DNA from: Clostridium_AD estertheticum_D
Lineage (GTDB): Bacteria; Bacillota; Clostridia; Clostridiales; Clostridiaceae
DNA length: 64,000 bases
Direction of reading: 5' to 3'
Assembly (NCBI RefSeq): GCF_018861295.1
Contig: NZ_JAHLDM010000012.1
Coordinates: 62,001 to 126,000, forward strand
Part shown: piece by piece, positions 17,044 to 26,065 of the stretch
Layout: every line of letters begins with the position of its first letter
Position numbering within the stretch: position 1 is the first letter of the stretch
Program-made: the position numbers and the translations under genes
Notes under the pieces: model-generated
Seen by the model: only the letters and a program-made list of their open reading frames with translations
What the model was told of the DNA's origin: nothing
Database searches by the model: none

Positions 17044-18554
17044 ATACACTAATTTCAACACTAATGCAGCGTAGGCAGCAATTAGGTACGGCACTTCTTG
17101 AACATATGCAGATTTCGTTTATAGCTATATTTATCGCTGTAATTATTGCAGTCCCACTGGGTATATATATAACAAGACATAAGCACCTCGCAGGACCGTT
17201 ACTACAGATAGCGTCTATTTTTCAGACAATACCTTCTCTTGCTATTCTTGGGATACTTATTCCACTTGTAGGAATTGGACAGGTACCAGCTGTTATAGCC
17301 CTAGTTATATATGCTATTTTGCCTATACTTAGAAATACATATACCGGAATAAAAGAGATTGATCCTATATTAATTGAGGCAGCTGAAGGTATGGGGATGA
17401 ATAGACGTAAGCAACTTTTTAAGGTCCAATTACCACTTGCAATGCCTGTTATTATGGCGGGGGTAAGGACGTCGATGGTACTCGTTATTGGAACGGCAAC
17501 ACTTGCGGCTTTAATTGGCGCTGGTGGACTTGGAGAGCTGATTCTTCTTGGAATTGATCGTAATGACAATAACTTGATCCTAGTTGGAGCAATTGCAGCA
17601 GCACTTCTTGCAATTATTTTTGATGTTTTACTGAGCTTTTTAGAAAAAGTTTCTTTGAAAAAATCAATGATAGCTATAGCTTTAGGTAGTATTATTATTG
17701 CATCCATTGTTATTGCTCCATATTTTTTTGCACAAAAGAAAGAAATTACTATTGCAGGTAAACTTGGTTCAGAGCCTGAAATACTAATTAATATGTACAA
17801 ACTAATGATTGAAGATGAAACTAACCTTACTGTAAAGTTAAAACCTGGAATGGGTAAAACTAGCTTCCTTTTTAATGCTCTTAAATCAGGAGATATTGAT
17901 ATATATCCAGAATTTACAGGTACAGCACTTGAAACATTTGTAAAAGAGAAAGCAAAAAGTCATATTCCAAATCAGGTATACGCGCAGGCACGTATTGGCA
18001 TGGATAAAAATTTTAGTATGGAACTTCTAGAACCTATGAAGTACAATAATACTTATGCTATTGCAGTACCAGCTAGCTTTGCAAAAGAACACAACCTTAA
18101 TAATATATCAGATTTAAAAAATGTGCAGGATAAAATTAAAGCAGGATTTACACTTGAGTTTACTGATCGTGAAGATGGTTATAAAGGTCTTCAAAAGATT
18201 TATGGAGTGAATTTTGATAATATAAAGACTATGGAACCTAAATTGCGTTATACTGCCATAAAAGCTGGTGATATTAACTTGGTGGATGCTTATTCTACAG
18301 ATAGTGAACTTTCACAATATAATATGAAAGTATTAAAAGATGATAAACAATTTTTCCCGCCATATCAAGGTGCACCACTTATGCTTAAGAAGACACTCCA
18401 GATTTATCCGGAGCTTAGTAAGCCATTGAATAAATTAGCGGGCAAGATTACAGATGCTGAAATGAGTAATATGAATTTCAAGGTTAATGTAAAAGGTGAA
18501 TCAGCCTTAGAAGTTGCAAAAGAGTACCTTAAAAAGGAGGGGCTACTCAAATAG
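17040..18554 (+). CDS. Betaine/choline importer, fused permease and binding protein
   Basis: A 504-residue fusion. Residues 1-215 form a permease with about six helices and the ABC-coupling loop EAAEGMGMNRRKQLFKVQLP. Residues about 230-504 form the substrate-binding domain (OpuAC type), displayed outside. Permease and receptor are separate genes in Bacillus opuB/opuC, but this fusion is common in clostridia and lactic acid bacteria. With the ATPase it makes a complete two-gene importer for osmoprotectants such as glycine betaine, carnitine or choline. Confidence 0.9.
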   Translation: MNTLISTLMQRRQQLGTALLEHMQISFIAIFIAVIIAVPLGIYITRHKHLAGPLLQIASIFQTIPSLAILGILIPLVGIGQVPAVIALVIYAILPILRNTYTGIKEIDPILIEAAEGMGMNRRKQLFKVQLPLAMPVIMAGVRTSMVLVIGTATLAALIGAGGLGELILLGIDRNDNNLILVGAIAAALLAIIFDVLLSFLEKVSLKKSMIAIALGSIIIASIVIAPYFFAQKKEITIAGKLGSEPEILINMYKLMIEDETNLTVKLKPGMGKTSFLFNALKSGDIDIYPEFTGTALETFVKEKAKSHIPNQVYAQARIGMDKNFSMELLEPMKYNNTYAIAVPASFAKEHNLNNISDLKNVQDKIKAGFTLEFTDREDGYKGLQKIYGVNFDNIKTMEPKLRYTAIKAGDINLVDAYSTDSELSQYNMKVLKDDKQFFPPYQGAPLMLKKTLQIYPELSKPLNKLAGKITDAEMSNMNFKVNVKGESALEVAKEYLKKEGLLK

Positions 18555-18669
18555 TGGATTTATATGTTCAACATTAAGTTTGCTTACAACTAATCTATAA
18601 TTTTCACACATAGTATCCATTACTATATGATTAGCTGTATCTTCTATAAATATAATCATATAGGTGTAG

Positions 18670-18715
18670 ATAGTGCAGTGACACCCTTATTTTCAATAAA
18701 GTCTGCACTATTTTT
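18670..18715 (+). terminator. Terminator after the osmoprotectant importer
   Basis: ATAGTGCAG (18670-18678) and its complement at 18703-18711 form the outer stem, followed by five T residues. Confidence 0.65.
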
Positions 18716-18761
18716 CCTTATCTACATGACATTTATCTTATCTAATAAAATTGAATATTAT

Positions 18762-19877
18762 TTATCTTAAAATATTAATTAAATCGTAAAAATAATATTT
18801 TCTATTTCTAGGTTTTTCATCAGAATAAATTATTTTTGCTTCCACTAATTTCTTTAAATAACCATCTAAAGTAGTTACTGGAATTGTCATTCTACTCTTT
18901 ATTTTATTTTTCGTGAAAATAGGAAATTCAAATATAACATCTATGACTTGTCTCATTTTATTACTATTTATTATTTTTGTACTTTTGTCCATAGCTACAT
19001 TATAGAGTTCGTTTATTTTTTCTATTTTATCAATCAATTTATTTGATTCATTTATACATGCGGATAAAAAGAAGTCTATCCAATCAGAATAAATTTTTCT
19101 TACTGCAACAATATCTTTTTCATATTGATTTTCATCGTCTTCTTTATCTGTTACATTAAATCTAGTTGCATTTAAAAGATCATAATATTTATATTTATCT
19201 TTTTCTAAACTTTCACTAACAAATAAGTTAGCACTACTTATAAACCCTTTATTGTATAAATATAAAGGAATTAGTATTCTACCTATTCTACCATTACCAT
19301 CTAAAAAAGGATGGATTGTCTCAAACTGTGCATGGATTAATGCTATTTTAATTAAATCATTAATATCATCATTTTCATTCATAAATTCATCTAAGTTACT
19401 CATAAAACTATCTACAAGCTGTGGTTCAGGTGGAATATATGAAGCATTTTCTATCTTGCTACCTTGTGTTCCTATGTAATTTTGAACAGATCTAAATTCT
19501 CCTGGAGTTTTACTTCCACCCCTTACCCCACCACCAAGTAATGTTTTATGTAAATTTTTTATTAATCTACTGCTTAAAGGCAATATTTTCAGCCCATACA
19601 CCCCTTCTTGCAAAGCAATATAGTAGTTTGTGACTTCTTTAATATCATCCGTAACATTTTTTTCATCTGATCTATATTCTAACATTTCATCAAAAGAAGC
19701 TTTGGTACCTTCAATTTTAGAAGATTCCAAAGCTTCTTTTAATGAGAATAAATCCATTAAAAGATCAGGTCTTACTTTTGAACTTTTTAATTTTTCATTA
19801 TATATAGCAATTTCTTTATTTGCTTGTATTACTTTATTAAACAATCTTTCCTTGTCAATTAATTTATCATTGGGCAA
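18762..19877 (-). CDS. Fic family AMPylase-like protein
   Basis: A Fic-domain enzyme of 371 residues from a TTG at 19877. The active motif HPFLDGNGRIGR lies near residues 188-200. The inhibitory motif SSKIEG is near 54-60, as in class II Fic proteins, so activity is probably self-restrained. Such enzymes usually transfer AMP to a target protein; the target is unknown. A C-terminal winged-helix-like segment (about 300-371) may bind DNA. The start is odd: AAGGAGG is ideally spaced (7 nt) from an ATA at 19902-19904, and the nine codons in between (IKKPYLPFK) look like the true Fic N-terminus. Confidence 0.85.
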   Translation of the reverse strand: MPNDKLIDKERLFNKVIQANKEIAIYNEKLKSSKVRPDLLMDLFSLKEALESSKIEGTKASFDEMLEYRSDEKNVTDDIKEVTNYYIALQEGVYGLKILPLSSRLIKNLHKTLLGGGVRGGSKTPGEFRSVQNYIGTQGSKIENASYIPPEPQLVDSFMSNLDEFMNENDDINDLIKIALIHAQFETIHPFLDGNGRIGRILIPLYLYNKGFISSANLFVSESLEKDKYKYYDLLNATRFNVTDKEDDENQYEKDIVAVRKIYSDWIDFFLSACINESNKLIDKIEKINELYNVAMDKSTKIINSNKMRQVIDVIFEFPIFTKNKIKSRMTIPVTTLDGYLKKLVEAKIIYSDEKPRNRKYYFYDLINILR

Positions 19878-19956
19878 TTTAAATGGTAAATATGGTTTTT
19901 TTATTTGAAAACCTCCTTATTTAAAACATTTTAACTAGTATTATCGTTACTATTAG

Positions 19957-19990
19957 TAATAAGTATACCATTTAAAACTAATAAGTATAC
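19957..19990 (-). promoter_or_regulatory. Twin direct repeats upstream of the Fic gene
   Basis: TAATAAGTATAC occurs at 19957-19968 and again at 19979-19990, exactly 22 bp apart, or about two helical turns. This spacing is typical of tandem regulator sites. They lie 53-86 bp upstream of the Fic start region. Confidence 0.5.
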
Positions 19991-20209
19991 TTTTTAGTTT
20001 TATTTAATTTTAAAAACATATTAATTCATAAAATTCATTTTGTGCTTTATAACAAGGTGTTATAGTGTATATACTCTAACAAATAGAAAACTTTATTTAA
20101 ATATAAACCATATTATACATTATTTTTTTTTGATAGCTAACGTATAATATAATAAAGATAGTTGTAAAAACAAATATCTAGGAAATAAGCAAGTTAATGG
20201 AGGGTAATT

Positions 20210-21154
20210 ATGTTAAATACATTAATAATTTATGAAGGTAGGTATGGTACTTCAAAAAAGACAGCAGAGATTGTAGCTTATATACTTGGTAATACTAAAT
20301 TATGTACTGTAGAAAAAGCTCCAAAAAACTTAGAATATTATCAAAACATTATTTTTGTTTTTGGATTTTATGCTTATGATACTGCAAAAATGATTAAATC
20401 TTATGTGGATGTACTTAAAGAGCAGATTAGTATTAAAAAAATAGGTATTATAGGTGTAGGAATATCTAATTTTGATTTTCCAAAACAATTAATGGATTTT
20501 GCAACATTATTAAAACGAACTGAAGATATTTCTGAGTTTGTAGAAGGGGAATTACGCATTAACAAGCTCTCACAAGAAGATTATAATTCAATTAAAATGT
20601 TTAGTGAAAAATTAGGTATGCCATTTAAAGATTGTGGAAATTTTAAAACAGAAAATGTAATAGCAGTGGCTGAAAAATTCATAAAAATTATGAAAACACC
20701 TAATTTAAAAATGCCTAATAATTTACTTGCGAAAGAAATGGAAAAGTTTATAATAAATCATAATACTTGTGCATTAGCAACAGGAATAGGCACATTCGTA
20801 AGATGTACACCAATAGAGTATCAATATTATAAGGGCAACTTCTATATAATTACAGAGGGTGGAATGAAATTCAAAGGAATTCTTCAAAATAAAACTGTAT
20901 CTATGAGTATAGCTGATAACTATAAAAGCATGAAAGATTTAAAAGGGTTACAGATATCAGGGTTAGCTATAATAGTACCCTCATTTAGTGAAGAATATTT
21001 TGAAGTATTTAAATCAAAGGAGATTGAATTAGGTGCATTAGAAAAATTACCTATAGAGTTATATCTAATTAAGGTTATACCACAAAAATTTGAGTTTCTA
21101 AATGCCGACTTTAAGAAAAATAACTTTAATTCTAAACAAGTGCTTACATGTTAA
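20210..21154 (+). CDS. Flavodoxin and PNPOx-like fusion protein
   Basis: A 314-residue two-domain protein. Residues 1-165 are flavodoxin-like with IIYEGRYGTSKKTAE as the FMN phosphate loop. Residues about 180-300 resemble pyridoxamine-phosphate-oxidase-type split barrels that bind flavin (KGNFYIITEGGMKFKGILQN). Two flavin domains in one chain suggest internal electron transfer. GGAGGG precedes the ATG. The next gene is a membrane iron-sulfur protein about 120 nt downstream on the same strand and could be a redox partner. Confidence 0.75.
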   Translation: MLNTLIIYEGRYGTSKKTAEIVAYILGNTKLCTVEKAPKNLEYYQNIIFVFGFYAYDTAKMIKSYVDVLKEQISIKKIGIIGVGISNFDFPKQLMDFATLLKRTEDISEFVEGELRINKLSQEDYNSIKMFSEKLGMPFKDCGNFKTENVIAVAEKFIKIMKTPNLKMPNNLLAKEMEKFIINHNTCALATGIGTFVRCTPIEYQYYKGNFYIITEGGMKFKGILQNKTVSMSIADNYKSMKDLKGLQISGLAIIVPSFSEEYFEVFKSKEIELGALEKLPIELYLIKVIPQKFEFLNADFKKNNFNSKQVLTC

Positions 21155-21273
21155 AGTATGCTACCTTTTGATGTAATAACACGTAAAATGCAACCTTTAG
21201 AAAAAAAGGATATGTGATACAAAAAAATAATACTTAAGTTAATTTCATTGATATTTAAGGGGGTTAAAAATTG

Positions 21274-22347
21274 ATGAAATCTAATAAAAAGGTTGAACTT
21301 AGAATTCTAAAGGCTATTCTCTGGATATATATAATCTTATGTATTTTAATAGCTGGATTAAATTATGGATATGCAAGTAGAGCCACACCCAAAGTAGCAT
21401 CATTTATAACGTGGCTTTGGCAATTTTATGAAAACTGGGTAAAGACTTTATTCATAATTATTGGCAGTTTCCTTACAATTAGAATTGTTGGAACTTCTAA
21501 AAGGTCAGTAATGAGAAAAAGAAACCTAATTGGATTTATAGTTTCTGCACTAATCGTACATATTACTGCTCCTATACTCCTTAATAACAAAGAATTATAT
21601 TTCTTTGCTATGCCATTGCCGTGGACAACGATACCCTTACAGCTGCTATTTCCGAAATCATCTTTTTATCTTAGTAGCTATCCAATTTGGGGAGAAGCTG
21701 GGATATCAGCTGCTCTTATATTTTATGTCTGTGTCAGCTTTGTTGTTTTAGTGGGAACCTTATTATTTGGTAGGCGATTGCAATGTTCAACCCTATGTTT
21801 GTTTAATGGGTTTGCTTCAGAAGTATTTGATCCAGTAATTCCTCTAATTGGGAAAAATAAAAAAATGGAGCCAATAGTAATTAAAATTTTTTCAGTTTTA
21901 AGATGGGTGTTTCTATTGATTTCAGTTTTTTTTACTGTTTGGTGGATTTCATTATTATTAGGAACACCAATAACAGGAAATTTCCAGATGATTAGTAAAA
22001 TTGAAAATTATAAGTATCTCACTACGGAACTGATGATAGCGATGTTTTTTTGGGTGGCTTTTATTGGTAGAGGTTATTGTTATTATTGTCCATTAGGAAC
22101 AGTCTTATCTTTCCTTGGGAAAATAGCTGGTCAACGAATTATTACCAATAAGTCAAAATGTATACAATGTGGCCAATGTAATTTAGCATGTCCAATGTCG
22201 ATTGATATTAAGAGCAAGGCTCAAAGCGGTGATGATGTAATGAATATTCGTTGTGTTGGCTGTGGTCACTGTGTAGATGCTTGCCCAGTTAAAACACTGG
22301 GTTATTCAACCAGATTTTCAAATTGGATATTAAATAAGATAAAATAA
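21274..22347 (+). CDS. Membrane 4Fe-4S protein, NapH/YccM-like
   Basis: About 357 residues with five or six membrane helices, a cytoplasmic motif RGYCYYCPLGTVLSF typical of the NapH/NosR/YccM group, and two ferredoxin motifs near the C-terminus (CIQCGQCNLACP, CVGCGHCVDACP). Family members pass electrons between membrane and soluble carriers. I start at the ATG at 21274 (GGGGG upstream), skipping a TTG at 21271. Following the flavodoxin-PNPOx gene, it may form a small redox unit with it. Confidence 0.8.
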   Translation: MKSNKKVELRILKAILWIYIILCILIAGLNYGYASRATPKVASFITWLWQFYENWVKTLFIIIGSFLTIRIVGTSKRSVMRKRNLIGFIVSALIVHITAPILLNNKELYFFAMPLPWTTIPLQLLFPKSSFYLSSYPIWGEAGISAALIFYVCVSFVVLVGTLLFGRRLQCSTLCLFNGFASEVFDPVIPLIGKNKKMEPIVIKIFSVLRWVFLLISVFFTVWWISLLLGTPITGNFQMISKIENYKYLTTELMIAMFFWVAFIGRGYCYYCPLGTVLSFLGKIAGQRIITNKSKCIQCGQCNLACPMSIDIKSKAQSGDDVMNIRCVGCGHCVDACPVKTLGYSTRFSNWILNKIK

Positions 22348-22408
22348 GAAATTTCTTATTTTATACTGTCAAAATTTAAAAAGAGTAATACATAAATAGT
22401 ATTACTCT
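22341..22408. terminator. Two hairpins between convergent genes
   Basis: A perfect 22-bp palindrome (22341-22362) includes the stop codon of the iron-sulfur gene. A second stem, AGAGTAATAC (22382-22391) with 22399-22408, follows. Either could stop transcription. Confidence 0.6.
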
Positions 22409-22469
22409 CTTGGTACATTTTATTCGTTTGTCTACTTTAAGGGATATAGGTCCACCTTAAGCAGTATCT

Positions 22470-23009
22470 TTATTTACTAATTTGTATATTCTCCAAGTTT
22501 GTTTGAATTTTTTGCTGTATTGTATCAGCCTGCACTTGAGTAATTACTTTACTTTTAACTAATGAGTTTAATCCATTAATTACATTAGTGTTATTTGTTG
22601 TCTCAGTTTGGTTTGTTGAATTTGTTGTGCCTGTTCCTGTTGTATCTCTTGTACCTGGTGTTCTTGTTGATTCTGTTGTACCTGTGGATCCTGTTGCTCC
22701 TGGTGTTCCCGTTGTTCCTGCATTAGGTGTTGCTACATTACTATTATTTGTCACTGAACCTTGTGACATATTCTTTGTTATTGCTGAAAGTACCTTTTTC
22801 GATTGGGTATTTGTTATTGTTTTTGCAGTAACTAGTTCTTTAAGAGCATTAGAATAAAGTGTTTTCATTGATGCTGTTGATATAGATTTATTAGTTTGGG
22901 TAGTGTTATTCATTGGCGTTTTAGTAGAACTTCGCATATTACAGCCAGTAAATACTAAAATGGTCATACTAACACCAATTAATATTAAAGAAATTTTTGT
23001 GTTTTTCAT
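22470..23009 (-). CDS. Lipoprotein with Thr/Gly-rich low-complexity segment
   Basis: A 179-residue precursor with a lipoprotein signal (hydrophobic to about residue 20, lipobox VFTGC). The middle third is built from threonine, glycine, asparagine and serine, with short TGTPGATGSTGTT-like runs; the flanks contain two related helical segments (LYSNALKELVTAKTITNTQS and LNSLVKSKVITQVQ). It is probably a surface protein with a flexible spacer. The function is unknown. Confidence 0.7.
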   Translation of the reverse strand: MKNTKISLILIGVSMTILVFTGCNMRSSTKTPMNNTTQTNKSISTASMKTLYSNALKELVTAKTITNTQSKKVLSAITKNMSQGSVTNNSNVATPNAGTTGTPGATGSTGTTESTRTPGTRDTTGTGTTNSTNQTETTNNTNVINGLNSLVKSKVITQVQADTIQQKIQTNLENIQISK

Positions 23010-23347
23010 TTTTAGCCATCCTTCATGTATATTTTTTATCCTTTTGTTATTTAATTATGATTAGGATAAATGTATGAAAATATACTTGAAATGAAAAAAT
23101 AAAGCTCAAAGGCATCCCTCAGAGCTTCTAATTATTCACCCAAACATGGGTGATTTAACCAAATACTTACTATACAGTTTACTAAGCAATGCTATTGTGT
23201 CACTTTCGCTAGCTTAGCTTTTAATGAAATTTATATTGTTTTATATGACCGATGTGAGGTAAAAATGATATAATTAAATAAATCTATTTTGTGTATGCCG
23301 TTGATTATATCATTTTTTAAATTAAGAAGATAAAGGGGTTAATAATT

Positions 23348-23542
23348 ATGGACAACGAGGCAATCAAAAAATACATAGGAAAGTGTTGCAATATATTTGC
23401 AACAGGGGGACTTGGTTTAAATGTTGAAATAGGGAAAATAATTGATGTAAATGGAGATTGGGTTGAAGTCCAAACTAAAAAAGGTATGGAACTTATTAAT
23501 GTCCAATTTATACAATGTATTAAATTAGATCCAAATAGATAA
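23348..23542 (+). CDS. Small Sm-like beta-barrel protein, DUF6897-like
   Basis: A 64-residue protein whose pattern of short strands (VEIGKIIDVNGDWVEVQT, ELINVQFIQCIKLD) fits the small Sm-like barrels seen in clostridia. AAAGGGG precedes the ATG. It is monocistronic; the function is unknown. Confidence 0.65.
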   Translation: MDNEAIKKYIGKCCNIFATGGLGLNVEIGKIIDVNGDWVEVQTKKGMELINVQFIQCIKLDPNR

Positions 23543-23584
23543 TAGTTATTATCTTGAATGTTTTTTGTTTTTTTGCAAATAGAG

Positions 23585-23700
23585 TATATTTATAATAGTA
23601 AAGAGTGACCAATAGACTCAAAATGAATGTAACTCAATTATGTTACATTCAGAATGGTAATATAACATAAATGTAGCAACCCAATATCTAATTGATATGG
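23585..23700. repeat. Dispersed two-hairpin repeat, copy 3
   Basis: Hairpin 1, TGAATGTAAC (23624-23633) with 23642-23651, is perfect. Hairpin 2, near 23676-23705, has decayed. The leading segment (AGAGTATATTTATAATAGTA) is shared with the copy at 30551. Confidence 0.65.
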
Positions 23701-23729
23701 GGATTTTATCATTAAATTGAAATCCTCCC

Positions 23730-23890
23730 ACATAGTATAGAAATTAATTAGGTAATATTTTAAACAAATAATACAAAAATAGAACTGCTACTGTAACTTA
23801 TATTTTTTCTCAATGGAAATGGAATTCGTATCATCCATAAAAATTTAAATATTTTTCAATATTTGATTACATATATTCAGCACTATGATT
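23730..23890 (-). pseudogene. Deleted and frameshifted copy of the 25538-25999 gene
   Basis: Read on the minus strand this encodes FMDDTNSISIEKKYK as in the C-terminus of the gene at 25538-25999. A one-base loss then breaks the frame before the conserved end. The upstream flank (TATATTCAGCACT) matches the sequence upstream of that gene (26055-26068), so about 375 bp of the gene body has been deleted. Confidence 0.65.
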
Positions 23891-24029
23891 ACTTGGGAAT
23901 ACATGATTTTGAGAATTTATGCCTTTTTCATTTAGGATTAAATTTGTACAATTTTACGAATATGACATAGACTATTTAATTATACTAATAATACCATAAT
24001 TAAAAAAACAAAGTATATTTACAAAGATT

Positions 24030-24150
24030 AAAGCATGGCATATAGTCTTAAAGTGAAAGTAACTCAATTACCATTGTGTTACTTTCAGAATATCAATATA
24101 CACTTAAAATAAGTAACCTCTCATCATAGATAGGGGTTACTTGCGATGAA
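24030..24150. repeat. Dispersed two-hairpin repeat, copy 4 (most complete)
   Basis: Hairpin 1 is TGAAAGTAAC (24054-24063) with 24078-24087. CAGAATATCAATATACACTT follows. Hairpin 2 is AAGTAACCTCTCATC (24111-24125) with 24129-24142, then GCGATGAAAT. It ends about 25 bp before the stop codon of the next minus-strand gene. Confidence 0.75.
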
Positions 24151-24175
24151 ATAGAAGAAAATTAAGAATTAATTG

Positions 24176-24781
24176 TTACTGCATTGAAGAAATATCATAT
24201 CGAATCATTGTAACCTCGTTTTTATAATTAAAAAATTCAAGAGTTACCTTACTCTTCTTGTCTACATACCCAATTACTGATACACCAGTATCATCCATCC
24301 TCTTATAATAATTTGTACCATAAGCCTTAATGACATCATCAACTGAACTTTTTAAAGTAATACCTTTGCTTGTTTTTATACTTTTATCAGATTCATCATC
24401 TATTATTATTCTAATAATTTGTCTGTTTTTATTTGTAGCAATAACCAAACCATCATTTAACTTGTAGTAGTCAAAAACAGTATTGTCAATTTTTTGAGAA
24501 TTCGTTCCATACTTCTTTATAAACTCTTTACTATTAATACTCTTATATAATTGGAGGCCCCCTATATTCTCTTCATTGAAATTAGTTGTTTTAGTAAATA
24601 TAAAACTACTTGACCTTAGTGAATATTGATAAGCACCAAAAGTGATACAGCTTATTGAAAGTAAAGTAATAATGATAATTCTAAATATCCTCTTAAAACG
24701 AAATCTTCTTTTAACAAATACCCATATAACCAATATTATTGTTACTAAAGTAATCATCAACAAGATACTCGTAATACCCAT
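24176..24781 (-). CDS. Hypothetical membrane-anchored protein
   Basis: About 201 residues from the ATG at 24781, which has GGGGGC upstream (the frame extends further without a site). Two membrane helices at about 4-24 and 33-53 are followed by a soluble part of about 145 residues outside the membrane. The soluble part has two related segments, INSKEFIKKYGTN and SSVDDVIKAYGTN, suggesting a duplicated small module. The family is not recognised. It lies in an island of small unknown genes on the same strand. Confidence 0.65.
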   Translation of the reverse strand: MGITSILLMITLVTIILVIWVFVKRRFRFKRIFRIIIITLLSISCITFGAYQYSLRSSSFIFTKTTNFNEENIGGLQLYKSINSKEFIKKYGTNSQKIDNTVFDYYKLNDGLVIATNKNRQIIRIIIDDESDKSIKTSKGITLKSSVDDVIKAYGTNYYKRMDDTGVSVIGYVDKKSKVTLEFFNYKNEVTMIRYDISSMQ

Positions 24782-24891
24782 AATTTTTGCCCCCTTTATA
24801 TTGAACAATATTCTACTATTATGACGCAGTTTTATACAGTTGCGACACAAATATATGAAGATAACGAATTAACTGTAAATAAAAACTACAC

Positions 24892-25293
24892 TCATTTCTT
24901 TAATATAAATTCGACTGCTTCTGAATAATTCTCTACTTTTTTCACAACAAAATAATTCTTAAATTCTTTCGTCCACATATCCAGTTCTTCTTCTATTTCT
25001 TTAACTTCATTCATTATAAATACAATATATTTACAATCCGTTTTTGCCATTTCTGGAAGCAAAAAAGAAAATCCCCATTCAACATCTGCTTTAGCATCTT
25101 CAAATCCATTTCTTGCATCAAACACAAAATTGCTATTAAGATATTGTCTCATTAACCCTAACGCAAATGTTGTTGGTTTTCTATAATCATCTAAACAACA
25201 AAATTTCTTCCAAGTTAGAAATACTATATTATCCTTCTCAATGTATTTTACATTACAAAATTCTGAATCAAATTCGATTTTACTATTATTCAT
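24892..25293 (-). CDS. Hypothetical SpoIIAA/STAS-like soluble protein
   Basis: A 133-residue protein with alternating strands and helices (NIVFLTWKKF, NFVFDARNGF, KYIVFIMNE) that resembles the SpoIIAA-like/STAS fold. This is a guess from the pattern, not a clear family match. A GGAGGTTAAT site precedes the ATG. A copy of the small repeated gene lies directly upstream. Confidence 0.55.
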   Translation of the reverse strand: MNNSKIEFDSEFCNVKYIEKDNIVFLTWKKFCCLDDYRKPTTFALGLMRQYLNSNFVFDARNGFEDAKADVEWGFSFLLPEMAKTDCKYIVFIMNEVKEIEEELDMWTKEFKNYFVVKKVENYSEAVEFILKK

Positions 25294-25324
25294 TATTAAC
25301 CTCCGAATTATATAAATAGTTTTG

Positions 25325-25511
25325 CCTTTTTTTACAAGTTCGCCATAAAATATATATTCATAATGTATAGAAACGCTTTGATTATAGAGCTGGTATATCT
25401 TTGGAGTTTACATGAAATTTGATACAATTACGATTATATCCTGCTTTAGTAACGATAGCTGCCTCATTATTAATATCCTTTAATCGTATCTCAACTGTAT
25501 CCGTTTGCTCC
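25325..25511 (-). pseudogene. Repeated small gene, truncated copy 1
   Basis: Minus-strand coding matter ends at the TAA at 25382-25384 and encodes the C-terminal 40 or so residues of the 57-residue protein at 26848-27021 (KAGYNRNCIKFDV, KDIPAL), with a small in-frame deletion. The 57 bp after the stop are also conserved. The 5' part is missing. Confidence 0.6.
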
Positions 25512-25537
25512 CTAAAGCCTCCCAAAGAGTATAGGAA

Positions 25538-25999
25538 TTAATTAGGTAATCTTTTAAATAAATAATGCAAAAATAGAACTGCTACTGCTAACTTATATTT
25601 TTTCTCAATGGAAATGGAATTTGTATCATCCATAAAATTTTGAACATCCTCTAATTCAAGTTTCGCATATATCGCTAAAGTTTCGTATTTAATTTCAAAC
25701 TCACTTATTAATACATCGATTACTCCTTTAATTCTGTCGTCTTCATTTATCATCAATATGCCATCAGATAGCATATAAATCATGTTTGATAAATATGCAG
25801 GCTCCTGAATATTTGAATTATTTTTACCATCCATAAAATCTTTTAACCATACATAATCTATCCCAATTATTTTACTCAAAGATTTCAATTCGATTTTAGA
25901 ATTTTTAATCAGATTTTGTATATCTCCCCTAATAATACAATCAATCTGATTTATATTTTTACTTACACTTTGTCTTATAATATCTATATCCATACCCAT
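25538..25999 (-). CDS. Putative helix-turn-helix protein with two related halves
   Basis: A 153-residue protein. Two segments look like repeats of a helix-turn-helix unit: LSKIIGIDYVWLKDFMDGKN (about 38-57) and LAIYAKLELEDVQNFMDDTN (about 108-127). This would suit a DNA-binding protein or a regulator that has lost DNA contacts. Similar proteins occur in clostridia without a known role. A damaged copy sits at 23730-23890. Confidence 0.6.
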   Translation of the reverse strand: MGMDIDIIRQSVSKNINQIDCIIRGDIQNLIKNSKIELKSLSKIIGIDYVWLKDFMDGKNNSNIQEPAYLSNMIYMLSDGILMINEDDRIKGVIDVLISEFEIKYETLAIYAKLELEDVQNFMDDTNSISIEKKYKLAVAVLFLHYLFKRLPN

Positions 26000-26065
26000 A
26001 TATATTCACCTTAACTTCCGTAATATTTTAAATATTTTTAAATATTTGTTTGTATATATTCAGCA

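Noticed and set aside
17222..17800. A 192-codon minus-strand frame inside the OpuB permease gene
   Set aside because: It is a mirror of the hydrophobic coding strand, with no ribosome site or family resemblance.
22425..22460. Possible insertion-sequence end (AAGGTGGACC)
   Set aside because: A similar GTGGACC occurs near 50408, but there is no transposase, no inverted partner and no target duplication.
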